Position numbers and translations under genes: made by a program
The notes under the pieces: model-generated
The model's database searches: none
What the model saw: the letters and a program-made list of their open reading frames with translations, nothing else
Told to the model about the DNA's origin: nothing
In this document: one piece after another, positions 45,058 to 54,554 of the stretch
How positions within the stretch are numbered: the stretch's first letter is position 1
Layout of the letters: each line of letters begins with the position of its first letter
Assembly: GCF_900108015.1 (NCBI RefSeq)
Contig: NZ_FNVP01000003.1
Coordinates: forward strand, 6,162-70,161
Length of the DNA: 64,000 bases
Direction of reading: 5' to 3'
Source of the DNA: Flavobacterium urumqiense
GTDB lineage: Bacteria > Bacteroidota > Bacteroidia > Flavobacteriales > Flavobacteriaceae

Positions 45058-46503
45058 TTATTTCAATGCTTTCAAAAGCCCTTCCGGAGCTTTGTCAATA
45101 TACATTTGATTTTGCAACCCATCTATTGATTTGGAATCGTTAAAATATTTGAAGTCTTTTTCAGGACTCAGTTTTAACATTTTTGCTGTTCCGGTAATTT
45201 TACCTATTGCGGTGCTTAGCAAAGGCTCCGTGGTATTACCAAGAACATTTAAATTAGCCAGGTTTTCTTTTAACTCATAAGTAGGAACTAATCCGCTGAA
45301 ATAATCTCCAAAACCAACTGCATTTACAATTTTTAGAACAATTGGTTGCATCGCATAGCGATGGTTCGGGTTTCTATTGTCTTTACCAAAAGTAGGCGAG
45401 TCATATAATGTAACGGAACCAACATTTTTCCCAGTAGTCACATCGCCAATTTGAACAACCTCCATATATGGTTTCAATCCATTAATTACCAATTCACTTG
45501 CCGAAGCCGTACTTTTGGTGGTTAAAATGTAAATTTTAGACAAATTCAAACTATTGATTGGCATAGTTCCAATTTTATCTGTAAAGTTATTCTTTAATGC
45601 CTCTGGATTATTCGTTTCAAAATAACTGTTGATTTTGTTATTCCATTGTTGCTTCGCAAATATCTGACCAGTATATTGCCCCGTAATCATACTTGCTAAA
45701 CGCGTAGCTGTTAGAACAGAACCTCCTGAATTATAACGTAAATCAAGTACGAAATCTGTTATGCCTTGCGTTTTTAGCGTGCCAAAAGCTTCGTTCAATT
45801 TGTTGTCATAATCAGCATAAAAACCGTTGTAGATTAAATACCCTATTTTGTGAGTGCCCGATGTGATTACGGTATTTAATAGAATTGGATTTTCTGATAG
45901 TATTGTTTTCGTCAAAGAAACCGTTTTTCCGTTTGGGGTAATGGTTCCATTATTATAATCCGCTAGATTTAGCGTGTAGCTTTCTGCTGCGAGCAAAGTT
46001 TGATAGTTACTGACGGTTAATTGAGTTCCATTTACTCCGTAAAAAATGGCTCCACGCTTAATGTCCTTTGTTGATGCATCAGAACCAGGGATAACATATC
46101 GAACCCAGCCAAATATTTCAGTAGTACTTCCGGATTTATATCGTAAACCGTAGTCAACTCCGTCATTTTTTGTTGTTCCTTGAAGTGCTCCCTCAAGTTC
46201 TAAATAATCACTTACAATCCAACTGAATCTATCGATGGACTTATCCACTCTTAAAGCATCAAATAAACTTTCAGGAGTAGAATAGCCTGACAAAAAAGTA
46301 TTCAATTCTGCCTGAGAAGCAAAACGGTCGTCTGACAAATTAGGGACGTCAGCTTGCCATAAATAGTATTGATTTAGACCTTTCCAGATAAAATCTTTGA
46401 TTTCCAGATCCATTGGCGCAGCAACATCGTCCATATCCTGACAGCCTTGGAAAGTAAAAAGGGATATAATCAATAAAAGCGTAAATTGGAATGTTTTTTT
46501 CAT
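45058..46503 (-). CDS. S41-family peptidase lipoprotein
   Basis: A 481-residue lipoprotein (FTFQGC lipobox at about residue 21) of the C-terminal-processing-peptidase family. A helical N-terminal domain (KDFIWKGLNQYYLWQADVPN) is common in Bacteroidota members. A PDZ-like segment follows near residues 110-200, then the S41 catalytic core. FVLDLRYNSGGSV and the nucleophile region ILTTKSTASASELVINGL are the key motifs. It would act at the envelope on unknown proteins. Confidence 0.88.
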   Translation of the reverse strand: MKKTFQFTLLLIISLFTFQGCQDMDDVAAPMDLEIKDFIWKGLNQYYLWQADVPNLSDDRFASQAELNTFLSGYSTPESLFDALRVDKSIDRFSWIVSDYLELEGALQGTTKNDGVDYGLRYKSGSTTEIFGWVRYVIPGSDASTKDIKRGAIFYGVNGTQLTVSNYQTLLAAESYTLNLADYNNGTITPNGKTVSLTKTILSENPILLNTVITSGTHKIGYLIYNGFYADYDNKLNEAFGTLKTQGITDFVLDLRYNSGGSVLTATRLASMITGQYTGQIFAKQQWNNKINSYFETNNPEALKNNFTDKIGTMPINSLNLSKIYILTTKSTASASELVINGLKPYMEVVQIGDVTTGKNVGSVTLYDSPTFGKDNRNPNHRYAMQPIVLKIVNAVGFGDYFSGLVPTYELKENLANLNVLGNTTEPLLSTAIGKITGTAKMLKLSPEKDFKYFNDSKSIDGLQNQMYIDKAPEGLLKALK

Positions 46504-46627
46504 GTTATTAGTTTCAATATCTATTATAAACGTAAAAATAGTAACTTTAGTTTTTATTTTCTATTATTTGTAACAAAAAGAAATATGGATCGTCTTGATT
46601 GTATAACCTATTTAATAACTACTCTTT

Positions 46628-47137
46628 ATGAACCAAAATGAGTTTGTGCAGCTAATCACTCCATTCAAAGACAAAGTCTTTCGGCTGTCAAAGCGATTGC
46701 TGACAAGCACGGAGGAAGCCGAAGATGCTACACAAGAAGTTTTGGTTAAGCTTTGGAATAAAAATGGAATTTTGCATGGGTTTAATAGTGTAGAAGCTTT
46801 TGCGATGATTCTGACAAAAAACTATTGTTTGGATCAATTAAAATCAAAAAGAGCGGGGAATCTAAAAATAGTCCACACTAATTTTACTGATAGAGAGCCA
46901 TGCGTAGATGTAAAAATAGAAGACATTGATAGTTTGAATTGGGTGGAAAGAATAATTAATCAGTTACCCGAACAACAACGAGTACTAATTCACCTGCGGG
47001 ATATAGAACAGTATGAATTTGCAGAAATCGCTAAAATAACAGAAATGAATCAAACGGCCATTCGCGTAGCGCTTTCAAGAGCAAGAAAAACGATAAGAGA
47101 AAGCATGACAAAAACACATAATTATGGAATTAAATAA
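46628..47137 (+). CDS. ECF-type RNA polymerase sigma factor
   Basis: A 169-residue sigma-70 factor with regions 2 and 4 only. LSKRLLTSTEEAEDATQEVL is region 2 and NQLPEQQRVLIHLRDIEQYE is region 4, followed by an HTH (NQTAIRVALSRARKTIRE). It starts the four-gene envelope-stress-like operon. The next gene, with a membrane helix, overlaps its end by 14 bases and is probably the anti-sigma factor. Confidence 0.92.
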   Translation: MNQNEFVQLITPFKDKVFRLSKRLLTSTEEAEDATQEVLVKLWNKNGILHGFNSVEAFAMILTKNYCLDQLKSKRAGNLKIVHTNFTDREPCVDVKIEDIDSLNWVERIINQLPEQQRVLIHLRDIEQYEFAEIAKITEMNQTAIRVALSRARKTIRESMTKTHNYGIK

Positions 47138-47597
47138 AATAGAATTGTTAATAGAAAAATACTTTCAAGGGGAAACCAATATTGTAGAAGAAAATGAATT
47201 ACGTACTTATTTTTCTTCATTAAATGTTGCGCAGCATTTAGAACAGTATAAGCCTTTCTTCGGTTATTTTTCTCTCGCAGCAGACCAAAAGTTTGCGCCA
47301 GAAATTCCACTACAGTCTATCCCGAAGTTTCGCGAAAAGGATAAAAAACGTAATTTAGCATGGTTATCTATAGCCGCTTCGGTCGTTGTTTTGATCGGAA
47401 TAGGAACCTACATTTATTACAATTACGAGGATGCAAACGGGAAACAAGATTTAGGAACGTATGATGATCCTGAAGTTGCCTTCAGACAAACTCAAAAAGC
47501 ATTAGCATTATTATCGAATCATGTAAATGTTGGCATAGAAAGTGTACATTATGTTAAGGAATACCAAAAATCAAAAGAATTAATTTTTAAACAATAA
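47124..47597 (+). CDS. Putative anti-sigma factor, single membrane span
   Basis: A 157-residue protein with a cytoplasmic N-terminal helical region (LIEKYFQGETNIVEENELR, common at the start of flavobacterial anti-sigma-like proteins). It has one membrane helix near residues 80-97 (AWLSIAASVVVLIGIGTYIYY) and a short outer tail. Overlap with the sigma gene by 14 bases implies coupled synthesis. No zinc-binding anti-sigma motif is seen, so the role rests on context and topology. Confidence 0.7.
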   Translation: MELNKIELLIEKYFQGETNIVEENELRTYFSSLNVAQHLEQYKPFFGYFSLAADQKFAPEIPLQSIPKFREKDKKRNLAWLSIAASVVVLIGIGTYIYYNYEDANGKQDLGTYDDPEVAFRQTQKALALLSNHVNVGIESVHYVKEYQKSKELIFKQ

Positions 47598-47613
47598 AAT
47601 AATCAATCAAAAA

Positions 47614-48141
47614 ATGAAAAAGTTTATATTAACATTAGTAGTAGTATTAGTTTCAAGTCCATTTTTCGCTCAAGCTGCCTTCGATAAATTCGATGGTCAA
47701 GACGATGTTACATCAATAATAGTCAACAAAAAAATGTTTGACTTAATGAGCAAAGTAAAAGTTGATGCTTCTGATAAGGAGACACAACAGTATTTGAACC
47801 TGATAAAAAAGTTAGACAATTTAAAAGTTTTTACCACTAAAAGTACCAGAGTAGAAAACGAAATGAGAGCTTCGGCTGATAAATACATAAAATCAGCAGG
47901 TCTTGAAGAGTTGATGCGTGTAAATGACGGTGGGAAAAACATCAAAATTTTAGTAAAATCTGGAGCGAAAGATTCACAGATAAGAGAGTTACTTATGTTT
48001 ATTGAAGGTGCTAAAAATGATGACACGGTTTTAATGTCATTAACGGGTGATTTCGACTTGAGTGAGATTTCTATTCTAACCGACAAAATGCGAATTCCTG
48101 GTGGTGACGATTTGAAGAAAGTAACAAAAGGTAAAAAGTAA
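47614..48141 (+). CDS. DUF4252 domain-containing exported protein
   Basis: A 175-residue protein with a cleavable signal peptide (MKKFILTLVVVLVSSPFFAQ). The DUF4252 fold follows: FDKFDGQDDVTSIIVNKKMFD, LKVFTTKSTRVENEM and MSLTGDFDLSEISILTDKM. DUF4252 proteins are uncharacterised but typically sit behind ECF sigma genes in Bacteroidota. It has a paralogue immediately downstream (two bases away). Confidence 0.88.
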   Translation: MKKFILTLVVVLVSSPFFAQAAFDKFDGQDDVTSIIVNKKMFDLMSKVKVDASDKETQQYLNLIKKLDNLKVFTTKSTRVENEMRASADKYIKSAGLEELMRVNDGGKNIKILVKSGAKDSQIRELLMFIEGAKNDDTVLMSLTGDFDLSEISILTDKMRIPGGDDLKKVTKGKK

Positions 48142-48142
48142 A

Positions 48143-48679
48143 ATGAAAGTTGTTTATGGTATTGCACTACTCTTTAGCTTGTTTTTAATTAGTTGCAAAT
48201 CAGAACCCACACTGCAGAAATACTTTGTAGAAAATACAGAAAACAAGAATTTTATTGCCTTAGATATTTCTCCAAGTATACTAAATGTGGATAAAGCCAA
48301 ATTATCATCGGCACAAAATGAAGCTTTACAATCCTTTGAGAAGATGAATGTTTTAGCTTTCAAGCTTAATGGAACAAACAAAGCTCAATTTGAAACGGAA
48401 CGAGCTAAGGTTAATTTGATTCTAAAGGACAAAAAGTACCAACAGCTCATGAAGGTTGGTTCGGGCAAAGAAGGGGCTTCTGTAAGTTATGTGGGTTCAG
48501 ATGAGCATATTGACGAGTTTGTTCTTTTCGCCAATAAAAAAGAAAATGGTTTTGCGGTAATCCGAATTCTGGGAAAAGATATGAATCCAAATAATATTAT
48601 GACGATCCTTACGGTTTTGAAAGAATCTAAAGTCGATTTAAAACAGTTAAAACCTTTGCAGGAAATGTTTAAAAAATAG
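48143..48679 (+). CDS. DUF4252 lipoprotein paralogue
   Basis: A 178-residue protein paired with the preceding DUF4252 gene. It is a lipoprotein: hydrophobic leader then LFLISC with Cys at about residue 18. Shared features include MNVLAFKLNGTNKAQFETE and the ending GFAVIRILGKDMNPNNIMT. Two DUF4252 genes in one operon, one soluble exported and one lipid-anchored, suggest a periplasmic pair. It ends the sigma operon before a strong terminator. Confidence 0.82.
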   Translation: MKVVYGIALLFSLFLISCKSEPTLQKYFVENTENKNFIALDISPSILNVDKAKLSSAQNEALQSFEKMNVLAFKLNGTNKAQFETERAKVNLILKDKKYQQLMKVGSGKEGASVSYVGSDEHIDEFVLFANKKENGFAVIRILGKDMNPNNIMTILTVLKESKVDLKQLKPLQEMFKK

Positions 48680-48701
48680 AATGACTTACTTTTAATCATA
48701 A

Positions 48702-48733
48702 GCGTCTTGGTAGTTTACCAAGGCGCTTTTTTT
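48702..48733 (+). terminator. Terminator of the sigma/DUF4252 operon
   Basis: Stem GCGTCTTGGTA / TACCAAGGCGC with a three-base loop and one G-T mismatch, followed by eight T. Confidence 0.85.
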
Positions 48734-49030
48734 ATAGCATATTCTTAAAGATATTTAATTTTGCATTGCCAAAAAAATAACACGTTGCAAGCAAAGTTTC
48801 GACTGGCTGGAAATCTTTAACAATTTGGAAATGTGGTAAATAAAATTACGTAGAATCAGGAAAACCTCAATTTTTTTTTAGTTGAAACCGGTATTTTTGC
48901 ACAATAATAGAAGAAATAATGTAAATATCACTAAAAGTTGGTATTGTGTAAACTGCATTAAACCTGTTCCTTTACATTAAGATAGATTTCTATTGTTGGA
49001 TGATTTTTAAATTTAATATTATAGAAAAAA
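48734..49030. other. Intergenic stretch without a recognised gene
   Basis: About 300 bases of AT-rich sequence between the sigma operon and a small membrane protein. No open frame, RNA motif or repeat stands out. Confidence 0.4.
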
Positions 49031-49195
49031 ATGACTGAAATTAAATTTAGAACAGGAGATACGGAGCTAATAAGAAAATCACATAAAAACAGGCTGTTTT
49101 TATATTTAGGAACTTTTTTTATTACAGCTGCGGGTTTGTCAGTTGGTATTTTAATTTTAATGTTTTTTATAGGAAGGCTTGAAGGAGCTTATTGA
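49031..49195 (+). CDS. Small single-span membrane protein (54 aa)
   Basis: A short open frame from ATG 49031 to TGA 49193-49195. The N-terminal 22 residues are charged (TEIKFRTGDTELIRKSHKNR). One hydrophobic helix of about 27 residues follows (LFLYLGTFFITAAG then LSVGILILMFFIG), with a short acidic tail. The composition and the strong hairpin downstream suggest a real microprotein. No family is recognised, and coding status is not certain. Confidence 0.5.
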   Translation: MTEIKFRTGDTELIRKSHKNRLFLYLGTFFITAAGLSVGILILMFFIGRLEGAY

Positions 49196-49278
49196 TGGTT
49201 ATCAGGGATCATAAAATGATATAGTGGGTTTTTTGCTATTTCCCAAGAAAAGCTACAGAAACATGGGGATTAAAAATA

Positions 49279-49332
49279 AAAATGCTTCAAAAATAATTTC
49301 AAGTGAACTTGATTATTTTTGAAGCATTTTTA
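49279..49332. terminator. Long bidirectional hairpin terminator
   Basis: Stem AATGCTTCAAAAATAAT paired with ATTATTTTTGAAGCATT around a 14-base loop, flanked by A and T runs. It separates the small membrane protein from the integrated element. Confidence 0.8.
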
Positions 49333-49433
49333 TTTATTCGTGACCACGGTGGGGACATTACCCACATATTTAGATATTTTTAAATACACTTAAAAGCACT
49401 GTAAATCAAATGATTGTATTTTTTTAGATGTAT

Positions 49434-49487
49434 CTAAATATGACTAAATATGATTAAATATGAAATCGGTTGACTAACGGTTGACTA
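49434..49487 (+). repeat. Two sets of short tandem repeats upstream of integrase
   Basis: Three adjacent 10-bp units (CTAAATATGA, CTAAATATGA, TTAAATATGA) at 49434-49463. These are followed by two copies of CGGTTGACTA with 11-bp period at 49467-49476 and 49478-49487. Their position 47-100 bases before the integrase suits recombinase arm sites or an attachment region. No matching direct repeat was found at the far end of the element. Confidence 0.65.
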
Positions 49488-49533
49488 GATTTAAATTATT
49501 TCTTACATTTGATTGGACTAAAAAAATCAAAAA

Positions 49534-50841
49534 ATGGCTACTGTAAAATTCCTGCTTCAGAGCAAAAAAGAAAACTCCAATATCTATGTTCGGTATTCCA
49601 TTAACCGAAATATTGTGTTGAAACGCAAAACGGGTTTTATGATCGATGCTAAAGATTGGAGCGAGGACAAATCACTGCCCAAAACCAGCAATGAAGATTT
49701 GAAAGGGTTAAAATCAAAATTGGAAAAATTAGCCCTTTTTATCAATGAAGCACACAATAAAACTATTAGTGCCGGAATCGAATTTGATGGCGAGTGGCTG
49801 CAACTTCAAATTGATTTGTACAACAATAAAATTCCCGTGGTCGATTTGGACGTTTTGACGGCCTACATTCAAAAATACATAGACCAGGCGCCGTTCAAAC
49901 AAAACGCTAAAAAAGGACTTGGTTTAAGTAATGGACGCGTCCAGAATTTAAAACTTTTTAAGAAGACTATTTTGCGGTATGAAGCAGATGCTTTAAATAA
50001 GAAAAGCATATTGATTAAAGAGATTGATTTAAAGTGGGTGGAAAAATACAAAATGTGGTTGTTTAATCTGGGCTATTCCCCTAACTACGTCGGCAAAAAT
50101 ATTGCCAATGTCAGAACGATTTGCTTGGATGCTTCCAAAAATGATTTAGAAACCTCCCCACAGATTAAAAACATCAAAGGAATATCAGAAAGTAAAGAAC
50201 CGGAGGACATCGTTTTTTTAAGCGAAGAAGAACAAGAAGCCATCAAAAAAGCACCCCTTGTCAGGGAAGCGTTAATTAATGCCCGTAAATGGCTTTTGTT
50301 GGGTTGCTTAATCGGTCAGCGGGGCGGTGATTTGCTGAACATTACCCAAAAAAATATCAAAGAAATCAATGGTATAAAAATTATTGAATTAAAACAACAG
50401 AAAACCGGCAAAATAGTTGCGATACCCTTGCTGCCCGAAGCCATTGCAATTATTGAAAGCGGGATGCCTTATAGAACATCGCTAGTTCATTTTAATGAAT
50501 ACATTAAAGATGTCTGCGAGGCGGCTAAACTCGATGCGCCAACCAAAGGGCGTAAAAAAATAAAGCAAGGAAAACCAGCGGTAAAAGATATTTATCCCAA
50601 ACACGAAATGGTCAGCAGTCATATCTGCAGACGCTCGTTTGCAACCAATTTTTACGGACGTATTCCAACCCCAATTTTAAAGGATATCACCGGTCATGGC
50701 TCCGAACGAATGTTCTTAGCCTATATCGGCAAGACTACTTATGATAGTGCGTATCATATGTTGGAATATTTCAGTAAATTAACCCCTAAAACCCAATCGC
50801 CTCCCGTGATGGAAGTGATTCGAAATACAGCCAAATTATAA
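49534..50841 (+). CDS. Tyrosine site-specific integrase
   Basis: A 435-residue tyrosine recombinase of the Bacteroidota mobile-element type. An N-terminal arm-binding domain (ATVKFLLQSKKENSNIYVRY) precedes a SAM-like core-binding domain and the catalytic domain. Active residues are visible: Arg263 (IGQRGGDLL), His363 and Arg366 (SSHICRRSF), His388 (ITGHGSERMF) and Tyr397 (LAYIGKT). It is intact and should be functional. It defines the left part of the element ending near 54.6 kb. Confidence 0.92.
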   Translation: MATVKFLLQSKKENSNIYVRYSINRNIVLKRKTGFMIDAKDWSEDKSLPKTSNEDLKGLKSKLEKLALFINEAHNKTISAGIEFDGEWLQLQIDLYNNKIPVVDLDVLTAYIQKYIDQAPFKQNAKKGLGLSNGRVQNLKLFKKTILRYEADALNKKSILIKEIDLKWVEKYKMWLFNLGYSPNYVGKNIANVRTICLDASKNDLETSPQIKNIKGISESKEPEDIVFLSEEEQEAIKKAPLVREALINARKWLLLGCLIGQRGGDLLNITQKNIKEINGIKIIELKQQKTGKIVAIPLLPEAIAIIESGMPYRTSLVHFNEYIKDVCEAAKLDAPTKGRKKIKQGKPAVKDIYPKHEMVSSHICRRSFATNFYGRIPTPILKDITGHGSERMFLAYIGKTTYDSAYHMLEYFSKLTPKTQSPPVMEVIRNTAKL

Positions 50842-50853
50842 TAAACAATTTTT

Positions 50854-51771
50854 ATGGTAAAAAATAAACCAACCTATATTACCGATTTAACCACGGAGAT
50901 AGTAAACAATAGCGTGTTGTTGTCTGCGTGGGCAGAGCACAGTGCAGATATGAAATTTTTAGAATTGTCTGTGGCTATATTATCCGATATTGACCTCTTA
51001 TTCAGCTGGGATTGTAACAATGTTTTAAATCTAAAACTCGCCGGTATCCTATCTGGAAATCAGGATTTTAAACTCAAAAGCGGAATGCTAATTACAATAG
51101 ATGAATCCTATAAATTTCCATTTGAAACTTCTTCTGATTATGTGTTTTGTATCAGAGAAATGTTGGATATCAAGTCATTGTCAGGCCTGTTTAAGAAAGA
51201 TTTGATTATCCAAGGGCATAGTTTAGAAGCAATAGAACAAGCGGAACGATATAGCAAAATAAGCAGTTTTGTTCAATTAATGAAGGAAACAGAAGGCTAT
51301 GAATCAGAAGATTTTAAGTATTTGAATGAAATTGTGGTTCCAGGACTAATTGAACGTAAAAATGAAGTAAAAAGAATATTCATAGATAAAAAAGTAGGTG
51401 GGTTGTTATTTTCCAATACTGAGAACTATGTAAAAATAGAAGCTGGTGCTACCGAATTAAAAGAAATAAATTACGAACTTGATTTCAATAGAAATCATTG
51501 GAATAAAAAATGTTTTGAACTTTTTAATTATTTAATTGATAACTATGAAAAAAAAGGTAATGTAAAATTTATAAATGTTTTTTATTTTCTTAAAAGAAAG
51601 GTTGATAAAGGGATCTATACATTTGCATTTACAATTGATCAATATAAAACTTTTATTGAATCTCAATACGGTGTGAAATTAACAACTTTTAGGACAGCTG
51701 AGTTTGATTTTGAAGACAATGAAATTCCAATTTTAAATGCTTTTGTAGCTGATTTTCGTACAGAGGTTTAA
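50854..51771 (+). CDS. Element-encoded protein, function unknown
   Basis: A 305-residue soluble protein, 12 bases behind the integrase. It lacks a signal peptide or membrane span. The middle (about residues 125-190) is helical and charged. The C-terminal third (CFELFNYLIDNYEKKGNVKF to QYGVKLTTFR) has a small helical unit that loosely resembles RteC-type regulators of Bacteroides elements. I do not recognise a family with confidence. The position suggests control of excision or transfer. Confidence 0.5.
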   Translation: MVKNKPTYITDLTTEIVNNSVLLSAWAEHSADMKFLELSVAILSDIDLLFSWDCNNVLNLKLAGILSGNQDFKLKSGMLITIDESYKFPFETSSDYVFCIREMLDIKSLSGLFKKDLIIQGHSLEAIEQAERYSKISSFVQLMKETEGYESEDFKYLNEIVVPGLIERKNEVKRIFIDKKVGGLLFSNTENYVKIEAGATELKEINYELDFNRNHWNKKCFELFNYLIDNYEKKGNVKFINVFYFLKRKVDKGIYTFAFTIDQYKTFIESQYGVKLTTFRTAEFDFEDNEIPILNAFVADFRTEV

Positions 51772-51779
51772 GTAAATAT

Positions 51780-51810
51780 TTTTTGCCTGATTTTTGCCTA
51801 ATTTTTGCCT
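51780..51810 (+). repeat. Iteron-like triple repeat TTTTTGCCT
   Basis: TTTTTGCCT occurs three times, starting at 51780, 51791 and 51802, an exact 11-bp period close to one helical turn. It lies 65 bases before the excisionase-type HTH gene. The spacing suits a row of protein-binding sites, either an operator for the HTH protein or a replication origin. Confidence 0.7.
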
Positions 51811-51874
51811 TTTACATGTTTTTTTAATACCCTAATGGCTGAATATCATTGTGATTCACTTTAAATGAATTACA

Positions 51875-52138
51875 ATGAAGCAAATTTTTTTACAAGGCAT
51901 TTCACTACAAGAGTTAGTTGATGCTCTCTATCCATTAATGCAACTTAAACAAGTTGACAGTCCACAACCCCTAAATGATTTGATGACCCGTAAGGAAGTT
52001 TGTGCTCTTCTGAGCATTAATTTTTCAACATTGTGGAAACATACCAAAAGCGGGAAATTAAAGAGTCTGGGCATCGGCAACCGAGTATTTTACTCAAGGG
52101 AACAGGTATTGCAGGCTGTTAAACCGTTAAACTTTTAA
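51875..52138 (+). CDS. Excisionase-type helix-turn-helix protein
   Basis: An 87-residue DNA-binding protein. The N-terminal FLQGISLQELVDALYPLM is the leader seen in Bacteroidota element excisionase-like proteins. The MerR/Xis-like winged HTH spans about residues 38-85 (LMTRKEVCALLSINFSTLWK, GKLKSLGIGNRVFYSREQV). It probably acts as recombination directionality factor or repressor. The phased repeats just upstream are candidate binding sites. Only five bases separate it from the 802-residue gene. Confidence 0.85.
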   Translation: MKQIFLQGISLQELVDALYPLMQLKQVDSPQPLNDLMTRKEVCALLSINFSTLWKHTKSGKLKSLGIGNRVFYSREQVLQAVKPLNF

Positions 52139-52143
52139 CGGTT

Positions 52144-54552
52144 ATGGCAGCGGCTTCAAACAATACAGGACCCCACAAGTACACTCCTGAATGGTGCAAA
52201 TTAGACTTTTTTAATAGTTCTAATTTAAAAACGGATATTCAAAATCGGGTCTCCGGTCACACAGCGACCAATTTTATTAATGCCTTACATGATATTAAAG
52301 GTGATAATAGAAATGGAAACGGTATTCAATTTGCTGAAATAGTACGTTTGGCAATGGCCTATTTTTACTCTGAGATATACACGGGTAAATTTACAGATCA
52401 CATTTACACCCTGGAAATGGTCAAGGGTTTTTTAGATGCGGATAATTTGACGGATTACACAGCAATTCACGAAATTGACGTTACCTTTTACAAGTTAAAA
52501 AATGCGCCATACTTTAGACATTGCTGGCTAATCATCCAAAGTGCTTGGTTCTTTAATTCGGAGCATTTCGGACACCACCAACATATTGATTTTGTTAACC
52601 ATTATATAAAAACGGGAGACAAACTTCCAATTGATAGTTATGATTTCGACAGAGTTTATTTAGAAAAAAAATACAATGATATTGACCAGGCAGAAATAAT
52701 GCAAATTCCAATAAATGGATTTACCCTAGTGAGTCAGTGGTATTATGGGATTTTATTTCTGGTGTGTAAAGAGTTGGACCTTCCTACAACTCATTTTAAA
52801 ATTAAAATTAAAGATAACCGAGAGTACAATCCCTTGACCAAGATGTCCAGACAGGTAAGACCCTTGGCGCCTTTTAAAATTATTGAATGTGATATTAAAA
52901 GTGCCTTTCCAACATTTTTGGATACATTAACTGGAGCAAAATTAAAAGAGCATGTCTATGATAATTTGAAAAATTCCAAAAACATTTCTCGAAGTGAAGC
53001 GAAAATATTGTTTAATAAAGTGTGTAACAGTAAAAAATATAAAACTAAAGATTTTACGGCCGAGTTTTTTATAGCATGCGGGTATGCAGAGGAAAACATT
53101 AAAATGCTATTATACTTTACTCACAATGACCATTTAACTTTTTTTCGGTTTATGACAAGACGTGAGGAAAATGCTATCAATACTTTTGTTAAACAAAATA
53201 ATTTGGGGCTAGGAACAAGGTTGCACGATGCTTTACTATTTTTAGATACAAAGTTAAAAGCGGATTCCTATAATTTAAAAGTAAATCAAAATTGTGATTT
53301 TGGCTTCAAGGAGCTAAATCGGCCTGTTTACAAAGAAAGTTTTAAGTTGTCTAATAAACGGCTGCCTCATGCCTATATGAATAGTATTCCGAAAGGCTTA
53401 AATTTAATTGCAAGACATGATTATTCAAAACCGAACATGATTGGGGCGGCAAATGGATTTCGGTTTTATGATGCAAAATACGAATATATTAGTGCCGCAT
53501 TTAATACGAATGACTTTTATATTGATGGTGCTATATTTAATACTAATTGTAAAGTTATGTTTTCAACTTTACAATATTTAAATAAACAAACTACAAATCA
53601 TAGGCACATCTATTTAATATTGAAGCATATCAGAGAGTCTAGCAATATTGTCTTTAATTTAAGAGCAATGTATTTCAAGGTAAAGCAGCATCAATATGAT
53701 GCTTCACATATTTTAATAAAAGCGAGAGATTATGAATTAATTGAAGAATTAAAATTTAAAGTTAAAAGTGATTTTGTTAAGGTGTTAAATACCTCTAGAG
53801 GAATTGTGAATTACAACTATAATTTGAAGGAATTGTTATTTTTAATAGAAGAACGAATTTCAAATAATGATTATGGATTTCTAAATGAATTATCTGTAAA
53901 AGGACATAAAAGAAACAATCTATTGGTGTATGTTATTGTTAGAAAGTTTAATTCGCTGTGTAATGGAATTAAGCGAAGCCCACGAAAAACAGTTAAAAGG
54001 GAAGCTCTTTATAATACTGCAATAAAGAGCTTACCTCTTAACTCGATTACGTCAACAAAGAGAACTTCGAAAGCCACTTTGGCCAGACAGAATAAAAAAC
54101 AGGAGCGCGAATTAACAGCGCGCAACGGATTTATAAGCAACAGGCCAATCGCTCAACAATTGCTTTTAATTATGGAACAGATAGTGGATCAAAAAACGGA
54201 TTTAAAGATCACTGAAGACATGGAGATACAAAACCAACTCAAATTAGAATTACTAAATACAATTGACAAGTGTATTTATTTAGATTGTGAAGTGGCAATA
54301 AAAGAGTTTGATAAAAGATTTATAATGGTCAAAAGGGTAGTTCCGTTCCTTTCAAATTCAGAAAATATCTATGATACTGATATAACAAAAAGTGTTTTTA
54401 ATCAGATAACCATTGAAGAAGCAAGTATCAGGGGAGAACCATTTTTTTCAGAATACTTGAAATTTCATAATGAGAATGAAATAAATGCACATAACACGGT
54501 TTCACAACAAAGTAGTGAAACCTATAAATTTTCAGAAATTGATTTTGATTGA
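52144..54552 (+). CDS. Large element protein with polymerase-palm-like motifs
   Basis: An 802-residue soluble protein with no family I can name. Three spaced motifs resemble DNA polymerase palms: Asp250 in ECDIKSAFPT (motif A-like), Arg283/Lys287/Phe290 in RSEAKILF (motif B-like), and His361-Asp362 in RLHDALLFLD (motif C-like). This A-B-C order recalls family A polymerases, but the spacings are shorter and no exonuclease is seen. The C-terminal 200 residues are basic then acidic and probably form a separate module. It may be the replication protein of the element; this is a hypothesis. Confidence 0.55.
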   Translation: MAAASNNTGPHKYTPEWCKLDFFNSSNLKTDIQNRVSGHTATNFINALHDIKGDNRNGNGIQFAEIVRLAMAYFYSEIYTGKFTDHIYTLEMVKGFLDADNLTDYTAIHEIDVTFYKLKNAPYFRHCWLIIQSAWFFNSEHFGHHQHIDFVNHYIKTGDKLPIDSYDFDRVYLEKKYNDIDQAEIMQIPINGFTLVSQWYYGILFLVCKELDLPTTHFKIKIKDNREYNPLTKMSRQVRPLAPFKIIECDIKSAFPTFLDTLTGAKLKEHVYDNLKNSKNISRSEAKILFNKVCNSKKYKTKDFTAEFFIACGYAEENIKMLLYFTHNDHLTFFRFMTRREENAINTFVKQNNLGLGTRLHDALLFLDTKLKADSYNLKVNQNCDFGFKELNRPVYKESFKLSNKRLPHAYMNSIPKGLNLIARHDYSKPNMIGAANGFRFYDAKYEYISAAFNTNDFYIDGAIFNTNCKVMFSTLQYLNKQTTNHRHIYLILKHIRESSNIVFNLRAMYFKVKQHQYDASHILIKARDYELIEELKFKVKSDFVKVLNTSRGIVNYNYNLKELLFLIEERISNNDYGFLNELSVKGHKRNNLLVYVIVRKFNSLCNGIKRSPRKTVKREALYNTAIKSLPLNSITSTKRTSKATLARQNKKQERELTARNGFISNRPIAQQLLLIMEQIVDQKTDLKITEDMEIQNQLKLELLNTIDKCIYLDCEVAIKEFDKRFIMVKRVVPFLSNSENIYDTDITKSVFNQITIEEASIRGEPFFSEYLKFHNENEINAHNTVSQQSSETYKFSEIDFD

Positions 54553-54554
54553 TA

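Noticed and set aside
48880..49030. Possible attachment site or tRNA target for the integrated element
   Set aside because: No tRNA 3' end or direct repeat matching the right flank could be found by eye.
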